Positions 1-7,600 of a DNA stretch of 10,000 nucleotides are shown here, piece after piece. Under the pieces are notes generated by a model. The model had not been told where the DNA came from and ran no database searches. It saw nothing but the letters and a program-made list of their open reading frames with translations. Made by a program: the position numbers and the translations under genes. Source of the DNA: Rheinheimera sp. GTDB lineage: Bacteria; Pseudomonadota; Gammaproteobacteria; Enterobacterales; Alteromonadaceae. Position 1 is the stretch's first letter. Every line of letters starts with the position of its first letter. The DNA lies in NCBI RefSeq assembly GCF_020217005.1, contig NZ_JAIWOI010000320.1, forward strand, positions 1 through 10,000. The letters are read 5' to 3'.

Positions 1-60
1 CACATAGGTTTACTATGTTCCCGGGGATTCACTCTTTTGTCGCCTTGCTGCACCACCAAT
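1..60 (-). repeat. Partial copy of a structured intergenic repeat, inverted relative to the copy at 535-633
   Basis: Read on the minus strand, this stretch matches the plus-strand element at 535-633. The shared parts are ATTGG, TGCAG, GGCGACAA, CCCC and the stem CATAG (loop) CTATGTG. By eye, about 44 of 56 aligned bases agree. The CATAG/CTATG hairpin is at 3-17 with a five-base loop. The element continues beyond the left window edge, so only its 5' half is visible. Such elements are either mobile small repeats or structured RNA; I cannot name the family. Confidence 0.7.
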
Positions 61-230
61 GCCTTTGGATTTTATCCTGCGTCCTTGGCGCCGCAGCGGA
101 GTGACGGACGGGCGACCCTAAAAGTCGCTCTTAGGGGGTGATGCACGGGTTTTGGATTTTAGTCTGTGGATGGGGTCGCAGGGGGCGGGTTTATCCCCGC
201 CCGTCCAACATCAGATAGCTGCCTATCAGA
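61..230. other. Gene-free stretch with several hairpins
   Basis: I see no supported gene here. The stretch holds a direct repeat TTTGGATTTTA (64-74 and 152-162), a 6-bp stem CCCTAA/TTAGGG (116-121 with 132-137), and a GC-only hairpin at 183-202. It lies downstream of the minus-strand gene ending at 231 and probably contains its 3' untranslated region. Confidence 0.5.
183..202 (-). terminator. GC-rich hairpin downstream of the small gene; possible terminator or REP-like palindrome
   Basis: A 7-bp perfect stem GGGCGGG/CCCGCCC encloses the six-base loop TTTATC. It starts about 28 bases after the stop codon of the minus-strand gene. A weaker GATAG/CTATC stem lies between it and the stop. There is no T-tract on either strand, so an intrinsic terminator is not proven. 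A REP-like palindrome or mRNA-stabilising hairpin is equally possible. Confidence 0.4.
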
Positions 231-494
231 TTATTCTGTCACCCACGGCATTTCTGGCAATAAGGCCAGATGTTCAATGTAACGGGGTAAATTAAAGCTC
301 TCGTTGCGTTCGATGACCGCTTCCATTTCCGGCGCTAAAGCACAGGCAATCAGCTCCAACGCGTCTTCTCTGCTGTGACCTGTCATGCATAAACGCATCA
401 GCGTTTCTTTCACTTGTTTCGGATTATTGTCGGCCAGCTGGTTTTCCAGCACTTCAAAAATAATTTCCTGTGCTTCTAAATCTTCTTCGTTCAT
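231..494 (-). CDS. Small conserved-looking protein of unknown function (87 aa)
   Basis: An 87-residue, acidic, mostly helical protein with no signal peptide or membrane segment, so probably cytoplasmic. The start at 494 is supported by a good Shine-Dalgarno sequence, AGAGGA, 7 bases upstream on the minus strand. Visible features are an acidic N-terminal helix (MNEEDLEAQEIIFEVLENQL), a central block LMRLCMTGHSREDALELIACAL, and a C-terminal LPEMPW segment. The block with MTGHSREDA reminds me of short uncharacterised proteins in other gammaproteobacteria, but I cannot name the family. It stands alone, with structured repeats on both sides and a hairpin after its stop. The real ribosome-binding site and soluble, ordered-looking composition make it a likely genuine gene; the function is unknown. 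Confidence 0.75.
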   Translation of the reverse strand: MNEEDLEAQEIIFEVLENQLADNNPKQVKETLMRLCMTGHSREDALELIACALAPEMEAVIERNESFNLPRYIEHLALLPEMPWVTE

Positions 495-534
495 GGCACT
501 TTCCTCTGACGTTATTTAGGTATTACCCAAAGTA

Positions 535-633
535 ATTGGAGTTGCAGTGAGGCGACAAGTGCGGGAGACCCCAAGAGCATAGTTAACCTATGTGACTGGG
601 GCGAGAGCACGCAGGCAACAAAGCTGCAGCTTC
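535..633 (+). repeat. Structured intergenic repeat, intact copy (about 100 bp)
   Basis: The ends pair as a 10-bp stem, GGAGTTGCAG (538-547) with CTGCAGCTTC (624-633), using two G-U wobbles. Nested inside are CCCCA/TGGGG (569-573 with 597-601) and CATAG/CTATG (578-582 with 588-592) around the loop TTAAC. The wobbles in the outer stem suggest selection at RNA level or simple drift of a palindromic mobile repeat. The second, inverted copy is at the window start. I recall similar CATAG/CTATG elements ending in GTGACTGGGG between genes of Alteromonadales, but cannot check. Confidence 0.7.
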
Positions 634-765
634 AAGTACGAAGGGAATATGCGCGCAGCATGCCAGAGCAGGCACAAAGCGGCAAGCTGAAGGACTGACT
701 TCTGAAGTTTTTCCACTGGCCCGATGGTGTTCCGCTTTGGCTTTGGCTAAGCTGGGCCACGACTT
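634..765. other. Intergenic stretch upstream of the transporter gene
   Basis: No gene is supported here. A plus-strand frame beginning at 737 overlaps the transporter gene in another frame and has no recognisable protein content, so it is treated as chance. The stretch is moderately GC-rich up to about 760 and then turns AT-rich next to the transporter start. Confidence 0.4.
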
Positions 766-777
766 TTTAAATATAAA
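743..777 (+). promoter_or_regulatory. Possible promoter for the Nramp-like gene
   Basis: A TTGGCT box (743-748) lies 17 bp before TTTAAA (766-771). An alternative -10, TATAAA, is at 772-777. Either would start transcription only about 5-15 bases before the ATG at 789. No Shine-Dalgarno sequence is visible in that gap, which agrees with a very short or leaderless transcript. Prediction by eye only. Confidence 0.3.
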
Positions 778-788
778 AACAAAAACTT

Positions 789-2033
789 ATGCAACAAGGA
801 AATTCGTCACACTGGCACAGCAGGCTAAAAGCTCTAGGACCAGGTGTTTTATTGGCTACGGCCGCTATTGGTGGCTCACATATAGTGGCTTCGACTCAGG
901 CCGGGGCTTTGTTCGGCTGGCAACTGGCGGTACTGATTTTGCTGGTGAATGTGCTGAAATACCCCTTTTTCCGCTTTGGCGTCGAGTACAGTCTGCAAAG
1001 CGGTGAAACTTTACTGGAAGGTTATCAAAAGCAAGGCCGGGGTTATTTATTAAGTTTTGTCTGGCTGAACTTAATAGCTGCAGTGGTTAATACAGCAGGT
1101 GTGTTGTTACTGACTGCCAGTTTGCTGCAGTTTTTTATGCCGATGCAGTTATCCTTGGCAGTACTGTGTTTTATTCTGCTGGCGGTGTGTTTACTGATTT
1201 TACTGGCGGGCCAATACAGGCTGCTCGACAGCGTGTCTAAAGCGGTGATGGTGTTGTTGACCGTCACCACAGTGGCTGCCGCCATTATTGCCTTTAACAA
1301 AGGCCCGACCGCTGCGCCAGATTTTATTGGCCCTTCACCCTGGCAGTTGATGTATTTAGGTTTTTTGGTGGCTCTGATGGGCTGGATGCCTGCTCCTATT
1401 GAAATTTCGGCTATTAACTCCTTATGGCTGAAAGCCAAACAGCAGCATACCCCTGTTAATAAACAGAATGGTTTGTTTGATTTTAACTTGGGCTATTGGA
1501 GTACCACAGCACTGGCTCTGGTGTTTTTATCACTGGGGGCTTTGGTGCAGTATGGCTCAAACCAGCCTGTACAGTTAGCGGGTGCAGCCTATACCAGCCA
1601 GTTTGTTGCTATGTATGCCAGCACTATAGGCGACTGGTCAAAGCTGTTGGTGGCTTTAGTGGCTTTTCTTTGCATGTTTGGTACTACCCTGACCGTATTG
1701 GATGGTTATGCCAGAACCATTAATGAATCTTTTCAACTCTTGGGCTGGCAAAAAACTGAACGAAAACATAGCTATAACTATTGGCTTTTGGCACAGGCGG
1801 CTTCTGGTATGGCCGTGATTTTGTTTTTTAAATCTGCGCTTGGGCCTATGCTGACCTTTGCCATGAGCCTGGCTTTTGTAACAACCCCTGTGTTTGCCTG
1901 GCTGAATTACCGCCTGATGCGCCGCCAGCAAAAACACCTGATGCAACCCTGGATCCGTTTCTTATCCTGGTTAGGTCTGATTTATTTATTCAGCTTTTCA
2001 TTATTGTTTATCTGGTGGTATTTGAGTAAATAA
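789..2033 (+). CDS. Divergent Nramp-family (natural resistance-associated macrophage protein) transporter, 414 aa
   Basis: An integral inner-membrane protein with about 11 hydrophobic helices, the usual length and topology of bacterial Nramp/MntH metal-ion transporters. The N-terminal pattern GPG...QAGALFGWQL (residues 17-45) aligns with Nramp helix 1. Where MntH has the metal-binding DPGN, this protein has Gly-Gly-Ser-His (28-31); where helix 6 has the conserved MPH, it has Met-Pro-Ala-Pro (200-203), followed by a conserved-looking Glu at 205. Two of the classic metal ligands, the Asp and Asn of helix 1, are therefore absent, while the helix 6 Met is kept. I recall a subclade of bacterial Nramp-like proteins with an AAIGxSH helix 1, so this is probably a real clade rather than decay. 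The substrate cannot be predicted as manganese. The start at 789 is forced by an in-frame stop at 774-776; no Shine-Dalgarno sequence is seen. Confidence 0.85.
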   Translation: MQQGNSSHWHSRLKALGPGVLLATAAIGGSHIVASTQAGALFGWQLAVLILLVNVLKYPFFRFGVEYSLQSGETLLEGYQKQGRGYLLSFVWLNLIAAVVNTAGVLLLTASLLQFFMPMQLSLAVLCFILLAVCLLILLAGQYRLLDSVSKAVMVLLTVTTVAAAIIAFNKGPTAAPDFIGPSPWQLMYLGFLVALMGWMPAPIEISAINSLWLKAKQQHTPVNKQNGLFDFNLGYWSTTALALVFLSLGALVQYGSNQPVQLAGAAYTSQFVAMYASTIGDWSKLLVALVAFLCMFGTTLTVLDGYARTINESFQLLGWQKTERKHSYNYWLLAQAASGMAVILFFKSALGPMLTFAMSLAFVTTPVFAWLNYRLMRRQQKHLMQPWIRFLSWLGLIYLFSFSLLFIWWYLSK

Positions 2034-2038
2034 CAATT

Positions 2039-2072
2039 TGGAGTAAGGCAAGCTGATGTTCACCTTACTCCA
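2039..2072. terminator. Hairpin between convergent genes; probable bidirectional terminator
   Basis: A perfect 10-bp stem, TGGAGTAAGG (2039-2048) with CCTTACTCCA (2063-2072), and a 14-base loop, sits just after the transporter stop and 25 bases after the ilvH stop on the other strand. T-tracts are poor on both sides, so termination is inferred mainly from the position between convergent genes. Confidence 0.5.
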
Positions 2073-2083
2073 TACCTGTTTGC

Positions 2084-2097
2084 CAAGAGTAATCTTG
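2084..2097. other. Small hairpin abutting the ilvH stop codon
   Basis: CAAGA (2084-2088) and TCTTG (2093-2097) pair around GTAA, directly beside the ilvH stop at 2098-2100. It may protect the mRNA end or help termination together with the larger hairpin at 2039-2072. Confidence 0.3.
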
Positions 2098-2589
2098 TTA
2101 CAAACTTAAAGTCCGCTCACCGCGGGAAATGCCCGACACACCACTTCTGACTGTTTCCAGTATTTGGGTACCGTTTAAAGCCTGAATAAAAGCTTCGAGT
2201 TTGTCCGAAGTACCCACCACCTGAATGGTATAGGTATTGGCTGTGATATCAATAATCTGACCACGGAAGATGTCAGCGCAGCGTTTTACTTCTTCGCGTT
2301 GCTCTGCTGTGGTTTTGACTTTGACCATCATCAGTTCACGTTCGATATGAGCTGACTCGCTTAAATCGGCCAACTTGACCACTTCAATTAGCTTGTGCAG
2401 TTGCTTGGTGATTTGTTCGATGACCTGATCATCACCGCGTGTCACCAGCGTCAGACGTGAGATGGTTGGGTCTTCAGTGGCCGCTACTGTGAGTGAATCA
2501 ATGTTATAACCGCGCTGGGCAAATAAACCTACAACACGGGCTAAAGCGCCGGACTCGTTTTCCAGCAATACAGATAAAATATGCCGCAT
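2098..2589 (-). CDS. ilvH: Acetolactate synthase isozyme III-type regulatory (small) subunit
   Basis: The regulatory subunit of acetohydroxyacid synthase, which binds valine and confers feedback inhibition on the catalytic subunit while stimulating its activity. At 163 residues it has the length I recall for E. coli IlvH. Residues 1-80 form an ACT domain beginning MRHILSVLLENESGALARVV; Asn11, Gly14 and Asn29 fall at positions known in E. coli IlvH for valine binding or sensitivity. The C-terminal half contains EVKRCADIFRGQIIDIT and ends with a GVSGISRG motif typical of the family. Its ATG begins one base after the ilvI stop codon, so it is translated from the same transcript, probably by coupling. 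Feedback sensitivity is inferred from the retained residues. Confidence 0.97.
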   Translation of the reverse strand: MRHILSVLLENESGALARVVGLFAQRGYNIDSLTVAATEDPTISRLTLVTRGDDQVIEQITKQLHKLIEVVKLADLSESAHIERELMMVKVKTTAEQREEVKRCADIFRGQIIDITANTYTIQVVGTSDKLEAFIQALNGTQILETVRSGVSGISRGERTLSL

Positions 2590-2590
2590 C

Positions 2591-4330
2591 TTAAGTCCGC
2601 TCCGTTTTGCTTAAAAACATCTCATTCATAGCACCACCTGGTATTTGCATTGGATAGACATGCTCTGTTGGGTCGACATGAATATCTAAAAACACCAGTT
2701 TGTCTTTGAGGGCAAAAGCACGTTCTAAAGCGGGCTCTAACTCTTCGGCTTTGGTGACACGAATCCCTACATGGCCATAAGCTTCAGCCAGCTTTACAAA
2801 GTCAGGCAAGGAATCCATATAAGAGCTGGAATAGCGGCTGTCATAGTTCATATCCTGCCACTGCTTCACCATGCCTAAATAACCGTTGTTCAGGTTGATG
2901 ATTTTTACATTCAGGCCATATTGTTTGCAGGTCGACAGCTCCTGAATATTCATCTGAATAGAACCTTCGCCAGTGACGCACACTACTTCAGCTTCAGGGT
3001 AATGCAGTTTGACACCCATAGCGGCTGGTAAACCAAAGCCCATAGTGCCGAGGCCACCCGAGTTGATCCAGCGATTTGGCTTATCAAATTTGTAATATTG
3101 AGCAGCAAACATCTGGTGCTGACCTACGTCGGACGTGACATAAGCATCACCTTTGGTATGGCGATGCACAGCTTCAATCACGGCCTGAGGTTTTAAATGC
3201 GCCGCGCTTTGCTCATAGCGGCCGCCATGCACTTCACGCCACTGCTGAATTTGTTGCCACCAGTGCCCCAGTGCCTGCTGATCCAACTGACCTTGATTTT
3301 TTTCCAGCTGCTGCAGCATTTCCTGCAATACAGGTTTGACTAAGCCAACAATAGGAATATGTGCATTGACGGTTTTGGAGATGCTGGCCGGGTCAATGTC
3401 GATGTGAATAATGGTCGCATTCGGACAGAATTTTTTGGTGGCGTTGGTGACACGATCATCAAAGCGTGCGCCCACGGCAAAAATCACATCAGCATTATGC
3501 ATCACCTGGTTAGCTTCATAACTGCCGTGCATGCCCAACATACCGATAAACTGTGGGTCTGATGCAGGGTAAGCGCCCAAGCCCATTAAGGTATTGGTGA
3601 CCGGAATATTCAGCTTGCGTGCTAAAGTCGTCAGCTCTTCTGAGGCCTGACCTAAAATTACGCCACCGCCTGAATACAGCACAGGCTTTTTCGCCGCTAA
3701 CAAAGTAGTCAGGGCTTTTTTAATCTGGCCGGGATGGCCTTTGGCGTTCGGGTTGTATGAGCGCAGCTTGATATCTTTTGGATACTCATAAGGGAACTTC
3801 TGACTGGGTATCGTCATATCCTTGGGAATATCTAGTACTACAGGACCAGGCCGGCCGCTTTGCGCTATATAAAAGGCTTTTTTCACTAAATACGGAATAT
3901 CTTCAGGGCGGCGAACCGACATATTGTGTTTCACAATAGGCCGGGAAATACCCAACATATCGGTTTCCTGAAAGGCATCGTCGCCAATCAAATGGCTCAT
4001 CACCTGACCACAGATCACTACCATAGGAATAGAATCCATATAAGCAGTGGCTATGCCGGTAACCGCATTAGTAGCACCTGGGCCGGATGTGACGAGCACT
4101 ACACCAGCTTTGCCGCTTGCTCTTGCGTAGGCGTCCGCCATATGGGTCGCGGCTTGCTCATGGCGGACCAGTACGTGTTTCACCTGATGCTGTTGGAACA
4201 TCGCATCGTAAATGTGTAACACGGCACCGCCGGGGTAACCATACACATACTCTACGCCTTCGTCAGCTAAGGCGCGGATCAGCATGGCTCCACCAGACAG
4301 CAGTTCTGGTTGGGTGTTTTGGCTTGTCAT
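2591..4330 (-). CDS. ilvI: Acetolactate synthase isozyme III-type catalytic (large) subunit
   Basis: A thiamine-diphosphate enzyme joining two pyruvates into acetolactate, or pyruvate with 2-oxobutyrate into acetohydroxybutyrate, the first common step of valine, leucine and isoleucine synthesis. It is cytoplasmic and also binds Mg2+ and FAD. Domains in order are the N-terminal pyrimidine-binding domain (about 10-175) with catalytic Glu58 in RHEQ, the central FAD-type domain (about 200-340, with [10 protein letters not shown]), and the C-terminal diphosphate-binding domain (about 380-550). Its GDG-type motif reads GEG (454-456) and continues to the Asn-Asn pair near 481-482, as in related gammaproteobacterial enzymes I recall. 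The C-terminus LSKTERT matches E. coli IlvI. The length of 579 is normal. It is followed by ilvH after one base. The start at 4330 has only a weak GAGA upstream. The leader carries hairpins and a possible leader peptide. Confidence 0.97.
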   Translation of the reverse strand: MTSQNTQPELLSGGAMLIRALADEGVEYVYGYPGGAVLHIYDAMFQQHQVKHVLVRHEQAATHMADAYARASGKAGVVLVTSGPGATNAVTGIATAYMDSIPMVVICGQVMSHLIGDDAFQETDMLGISRPIVKHNMSVRRPEDIPYLVKKAFYIAQSGRPGPVVLDIPKDMTIPSQKFPYEYPKDIKLRSYNPNAKGHPGQIKKALTTLLAAKKPVLYSGGGVILGQASEELTTLARKLNIPVTNTLMGLGAYPASDPQFIGMLGMHGSYEANQVMHNADVIFAVGARFDDRVTNATKKFCPNATIIHIDIDPASISKTVNAHIPIVGLVKPVLQEMLQQLEKNQGQLDQQALGHWWQQIQQWREVHGGRYEQSAAHLKPQAVIEAVHRHTKGDAYVTSDVGQHQMFAAQYYKFDKPNRWINSGGLGTMGFGLPAAMGVKLHYPEAEVVCVTGEGSIQMNIQELSTCKQYGLNVKIINLNNGYLGMVKQWQDMNYDSRYSSSYMDSLPDFVKLAEAYGHVGIRVTKAEELEPALERAFALKDKLVFLDIHVDPTEHVYPMQIPGGAMNEMFLSKTERT

Positions 4331-4360
4331 GATAAAGGTCTCATAGTTTGCACGTGCGAA

Positions 4361-4396
4361 CTTTAAGCCCTATTGCGGGCGCAATAAGGCTTAAAG
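4361..4396 (-). promoter_or_regulatory. Strong 17-bp hairpin in the ilvI leader
   Basis: Two 17-base arms, 4361-4377 and 4380-4396, are separated by two bases. On the plus strand there is one C-A mismatch (4370 with 4387); in RNA from the minus strand that pair is G-U, so the stem is unbroken only in the ilvI-sense transcript. No U-tract follows, so it is not an ordinary terminator. It lies 31 bases before the ilvI start and could be part of an attenuation switch, a processing site or an operator palindrome. Confidence 0.6.
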
Positions 4397-4405
4397 CAAA
4401 AATCA

Positions 4406-4427
4406 CCGCTCTGCTTACACAGAACAG
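4406..4427 (-). promoter_or_regulatory. Second leader hairpin followed by a short U-run
   Basis: In the minus-strand RNA, CUGUUCUG and CAGAGCGG form an 8-bp stem with two G-U wobbles around a six-base loop; on the plus strand those two pairs are C-A mismatches. It is followed two bases later by a run of five U. It may be a pause or weak terminator at the start of the leader ORF. A further 6-bp stem, GACAGA/TCTGTC (4452-4457 with 4466-4471), lies upstream. Confidence 0.4.
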
Positions 4428-4430
4428 CAT

Positions 4431-4682
4431 TAATTTTCTTTTACGTGGACGGACAGAGTAAGGGGTCTGTCAAACAAACTAATCACGCCTGGTTAGTGTT
4501 GACTCGTTGGTCGTTTTTTTATTTAGCAGGCTTGATGGCTAATTTAAGGGAAGTGGCTTGGAAAGTCGACTAATTATTAATGAAAGATTTGCACTCACAT
4601 CGTCCCTGATGTTCGCCTTCGGCAGCATTGGCTTTTAGTTAAGGCGTTATACGGCTGAAACACTAAACTTAAAGCACAAATT
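4431..4682. other. Intergenic region carrying the presumed ilvIH promoter
   Basis: No gene is supported. For the minus strand, an extended -10-like TGCTAAATA (complement of 4520-4528) and a TTGACA (complement of 4469-4474) are visible, but neither has a convincing partner at proper spacing. The region is AT-rich in 4505-4590, as expected for an Lrp-type control region, but no site can be assigned. I see no clear terminator after the large gene ending at 4683. Confidence 0.4.
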
Positions 4683-7600
4683 CTATCGGTCCTTCTTTTG
4701 ATTTATAGGTAGTGCAAAAGTAATTTTTCCGTCCTGCATAATTTGCATCACTTGAACAGTAATCTGTTGGCCAACTTTATATTTACGCAAAATATCTACA
4801 TTGGTTGGTAGCGCACCGCGATGAAGCAACCCACTACGAGCACCGATTCGAAGAAATATGCCGTATTCCTTAATGCCTGTAACACAGGCATTATAAGTGT
4901 CTCCAACGACTAGTTTTTCGGTTCCAATATCTGTCTTTAATACGGGGCCTGCGTAACCTAGCTCTAGCCCTTTTGCAGTTGATTTCAGAATTTCGACACA
5001 AATATTACTACCGATAGGAAATTCTCTGGTGAGGCTTATCCAGTCTGAACAACTATTTTTGTGAAGTAACCCTTGTTGTCCCTCGATGGCGATAAGCAGA
5101 CCATAGGACTGTTGATCTATGACATTTCCTTCATAACTTCTACCTATATCCAGTGCGGCATGTTTATCCAATCCAACCAGAATAAAGTCCCTTTCTGGGA
5201 TCAATTTAAGTGCATAAAAATGGTACACTTTCCCTTTAGTAATTGAACAGCCATCTCGAGTATTTAAATAGGCAGCACGCAGGCCGATCTCTAATTCAAT
5301 GACATAGCTTTTTTTGCCTTTAGGAGCAGTAACCCGTCCTTTGAGTGGAAGTCCCTCGTCCAGGCTGCGACGAGCCTCTACCCATGCAGGTAATTCTCTG
5401 CGCCCATGTAAAATTTTTAACCAATTGGTAACTTCAATTGGTAACCCAGTGGTGATCAGTAGATCTGTGACGAAACTAATCGTTCTGAACCAGTGCGCGT
5501 TATTTGGGCAGGCTTCAATACGTTCCGCCAGAATTGCTGCGAATTCAACTGAAGCTTTATGCAGCGGAGCCGCAGCGATGAACTTGGCGGCCAGTAGTGG
5601 CCACTCCGGTTTATCTCTTGAGTGGTTCAGCCAAACTGCAGCACGCTCGGTGAAATCCGCTGCGTGGAACTTTTGCTCTAGTAGCTTTTCACAAACAAAA
5701 CCCCATTCTTCGGCTTCCTCTCGACCTACTAGCCACTCCGCGCCGAGTTGTAATAGCTCGCTGACCGCCAGTACCTCGGGCTGAACATGAATATCACATT
5801 GTTTTAGCAAGTCTTGCCAGATAAGAGCCCAGTCGGACCTGTCTTCACGCCCTTTTAACCAATCAACTCCAAGTCGTAACAGTTGGTTTAGCTCCAGCAC
5901 CTCGGGCTGAACATGAATATCACATTGTTTCAGTAAGTCTTGCCAGACATATGACCACTCGGCCATATCTTCCCGGCCATTCAACCAATGAACGCCGTTG
6001 CGCAACAGTTGGCTGAGTTCCGGCCCCTCGATTTGAGCATCATATTGTTTCAACAAGTCTTGCCAGACATATGACCACTCGACCGTGTCTTCTCGGCCTT
6101 CCAGCCAATGAACGCCCTGACGCAACAGTTCGCTGAGTTCCAGTTCCCTGGGCTGAGCAGCACATTGTCTCAGCAAGTCTCGCCAGACATATGACCACAC
6201 AGCGCTGCCTTCACGACCTTTCAACCAATGAACACCCCGACGCAACAGTTGGTTGAAATCCAGCCCATAAAGCAGAGTATCACTATGCTTCATCAAATCT
6301 TGCCAGATATACGACCACTCCACATTGTCTTCGCGACCATTTAACCAATCCACGCCAAGGTATAGTAGCTCGTTGAGTGCCAACTCTTTGGGCAGAGCAT
6401 CATGTTTCTCCAGCAAGGTTCGCCAGACATATGACCACTTGGGTTTGTCTTCCCTACCTCTCAACCAAAGAACGCCAAGGCGTAATATTTCGTTGAGTTC
6501 CAGCCCGCCAGGCTGAGCATCATGCTGTTCCAACAGATCTCGCCATACATGTGGCCACCCTGCTATATCTTCACGTTCTTTCAACCAGTCGACGCCAAGA
6601 TGCAACAGTTTACTGAGCTCCGGTTCTTGAGGCTGAGCTTCATGAGGTTTAAGTAAGGCTCGCCAGACATAATTCCACTCGGAGTCGTTTTCATGTCTGG
6701 CCAGCCAGTCTTTAGCTAGGCTGGCTAGCTCGATAGCTTGTGGACTATGGAGATCTGCCAAAGCATAAAGATCTTGCAGTACAAAAGCCCAATCAGGGCC
6801 GTCGTTTTCTGCATGTAAACGACGCATCCCCAGAATCAGGGTAGGATCATTATTCCAGTCCGGCTCATCATCCACAGGTAAAAGCTTCTTCCAAACGATG
6901 TGCCAGTCAGGGCGTCGTAACCGACGCTGCAGCCAATCCAGTCCAATATTGCTCCAGATATGATGATGATCAGGATCATCTTGTAGGCATCGCTCCCAAA
7001 CATAAGACCATGTAGGGTGGCTCATCCTTAAAGCATCAGTTAGATGCTCTGAGGCCCAGGTAAGTAGCTCACTATGCTTGGGATAGTGATTAACTAAATG
7101 TCCCCAGCATACAGACCAAGCTTTATAGGCCGCGGCTAAGTATGTTAGTGCTTTGGCAAGTAAATCTGGACCGAGGGTTTGACTAATGCTGGGGGCTGCC
7201 GTTGACCAGCATGCCCAACTGGTTGCAATATCTGCCTGGCAATCTGCATCAAGCGTCAGTTGTGCGTGCTTTTCGGCCCATGCTTGAGCACACTGCTTCG
7301 CGAGAAGAGGGTGGTTTAAGATATTTAGTCGTTCTATAGCAAGCCCTTGTTCGCGCCCAGAGAACAAGCGCAGCAGTTGAGTAACTAAGCCGAAATCGTT
7401 TTCGGTTAACGCACGCCGGAAAACGCCAACCAGATCATGGGTATAGGCTATGTCATTTGCAGGCTTGCGCAAGGAAAGGTACAGCTCGTTGGCTAAATGC
7501 GGATGTGTGAGGCGAACTATTTGGCCTTCTTCCCCGGCTTCTAGTAGGCTAAAATCGCCTTCACTATTTAGTGTTGCTAGCTTTTCGCGGTCGTTTTCGG

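Larger units (their letters stand above)
4341..4430 (-). promoter_or_regulatory. Possible leader-peptide ORF (29 codons) before ilvI
   Basis: On the minus strand an ATG at 4430 opens a 29-codon frame that starts MLFCVSRAVIFALSLI and stops with TGA at 4341-4343, 10 bases before the ilvI start. Eleven of 29 codons are Leu, Ile or Val, including the uncommon ATA and CTA. It reads through the hairpin at 4361-4396. This resembles a transcription-attenuation or translational-coupling leader for a branched-chain operon, but there is no long run of regulatory codons and only an AAGAAAA-like ribosome site. In E. coli the ilvIH operon is controlled by Lrp and has no such leader. A chance ORF is a real alternative. 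Confidence 0.3.

Noticed and set aside
679..715. Possible terminator: ACTTC/GAAGT followed by five T
   Set aside because: The stem would close a one-base loop, so it is not a plausible hairpin, and no gene ends nearby on the plus strand.
737..1006. 89-codon plus-strand frame overlapping the transporter start
   Set aside because: It overlaps the Nramp-like gene in another frame, has no recognisable protein content and no ribosome-binding site.
2978..2986. GEG in place of GDG in the thiamine-diphosphate motif of IlvI
   Set aside because: Checked in the DNA and real, but I recall the same Glu in other gammaproteobacterial IlvI proteins, so it is probably clade-typical and not a defect.
4630..4682. 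Resemblance to a chromosomal integron attC/VCR end (AGTTTAGTGTT, GCGTTATAC)
   Set aside because: The match, made from memory, is short. The 5' half of an attC and a proper GTTRRRY core are missing, and the adjacent gene is far larger than a typical cassette.
5314..5784. 156-codon plus-strand frame opposite the large gene
   Set aside because: A Ser/Arg-rich antisense frame caused by codon bias in the minus-strand gene; no independent support.
6325..6516. Short plus-strand frame over the tandem repeats
   Set aside because: A shadow of the 120-bp coding repeat, with repetitive content and no start signals.
5700..6709. CRISPR-like regular repeat spacing
   Set aside because: The 120-bp period is in frame within an open coding sequence, and the whole unit is repeated with no unique spacers.
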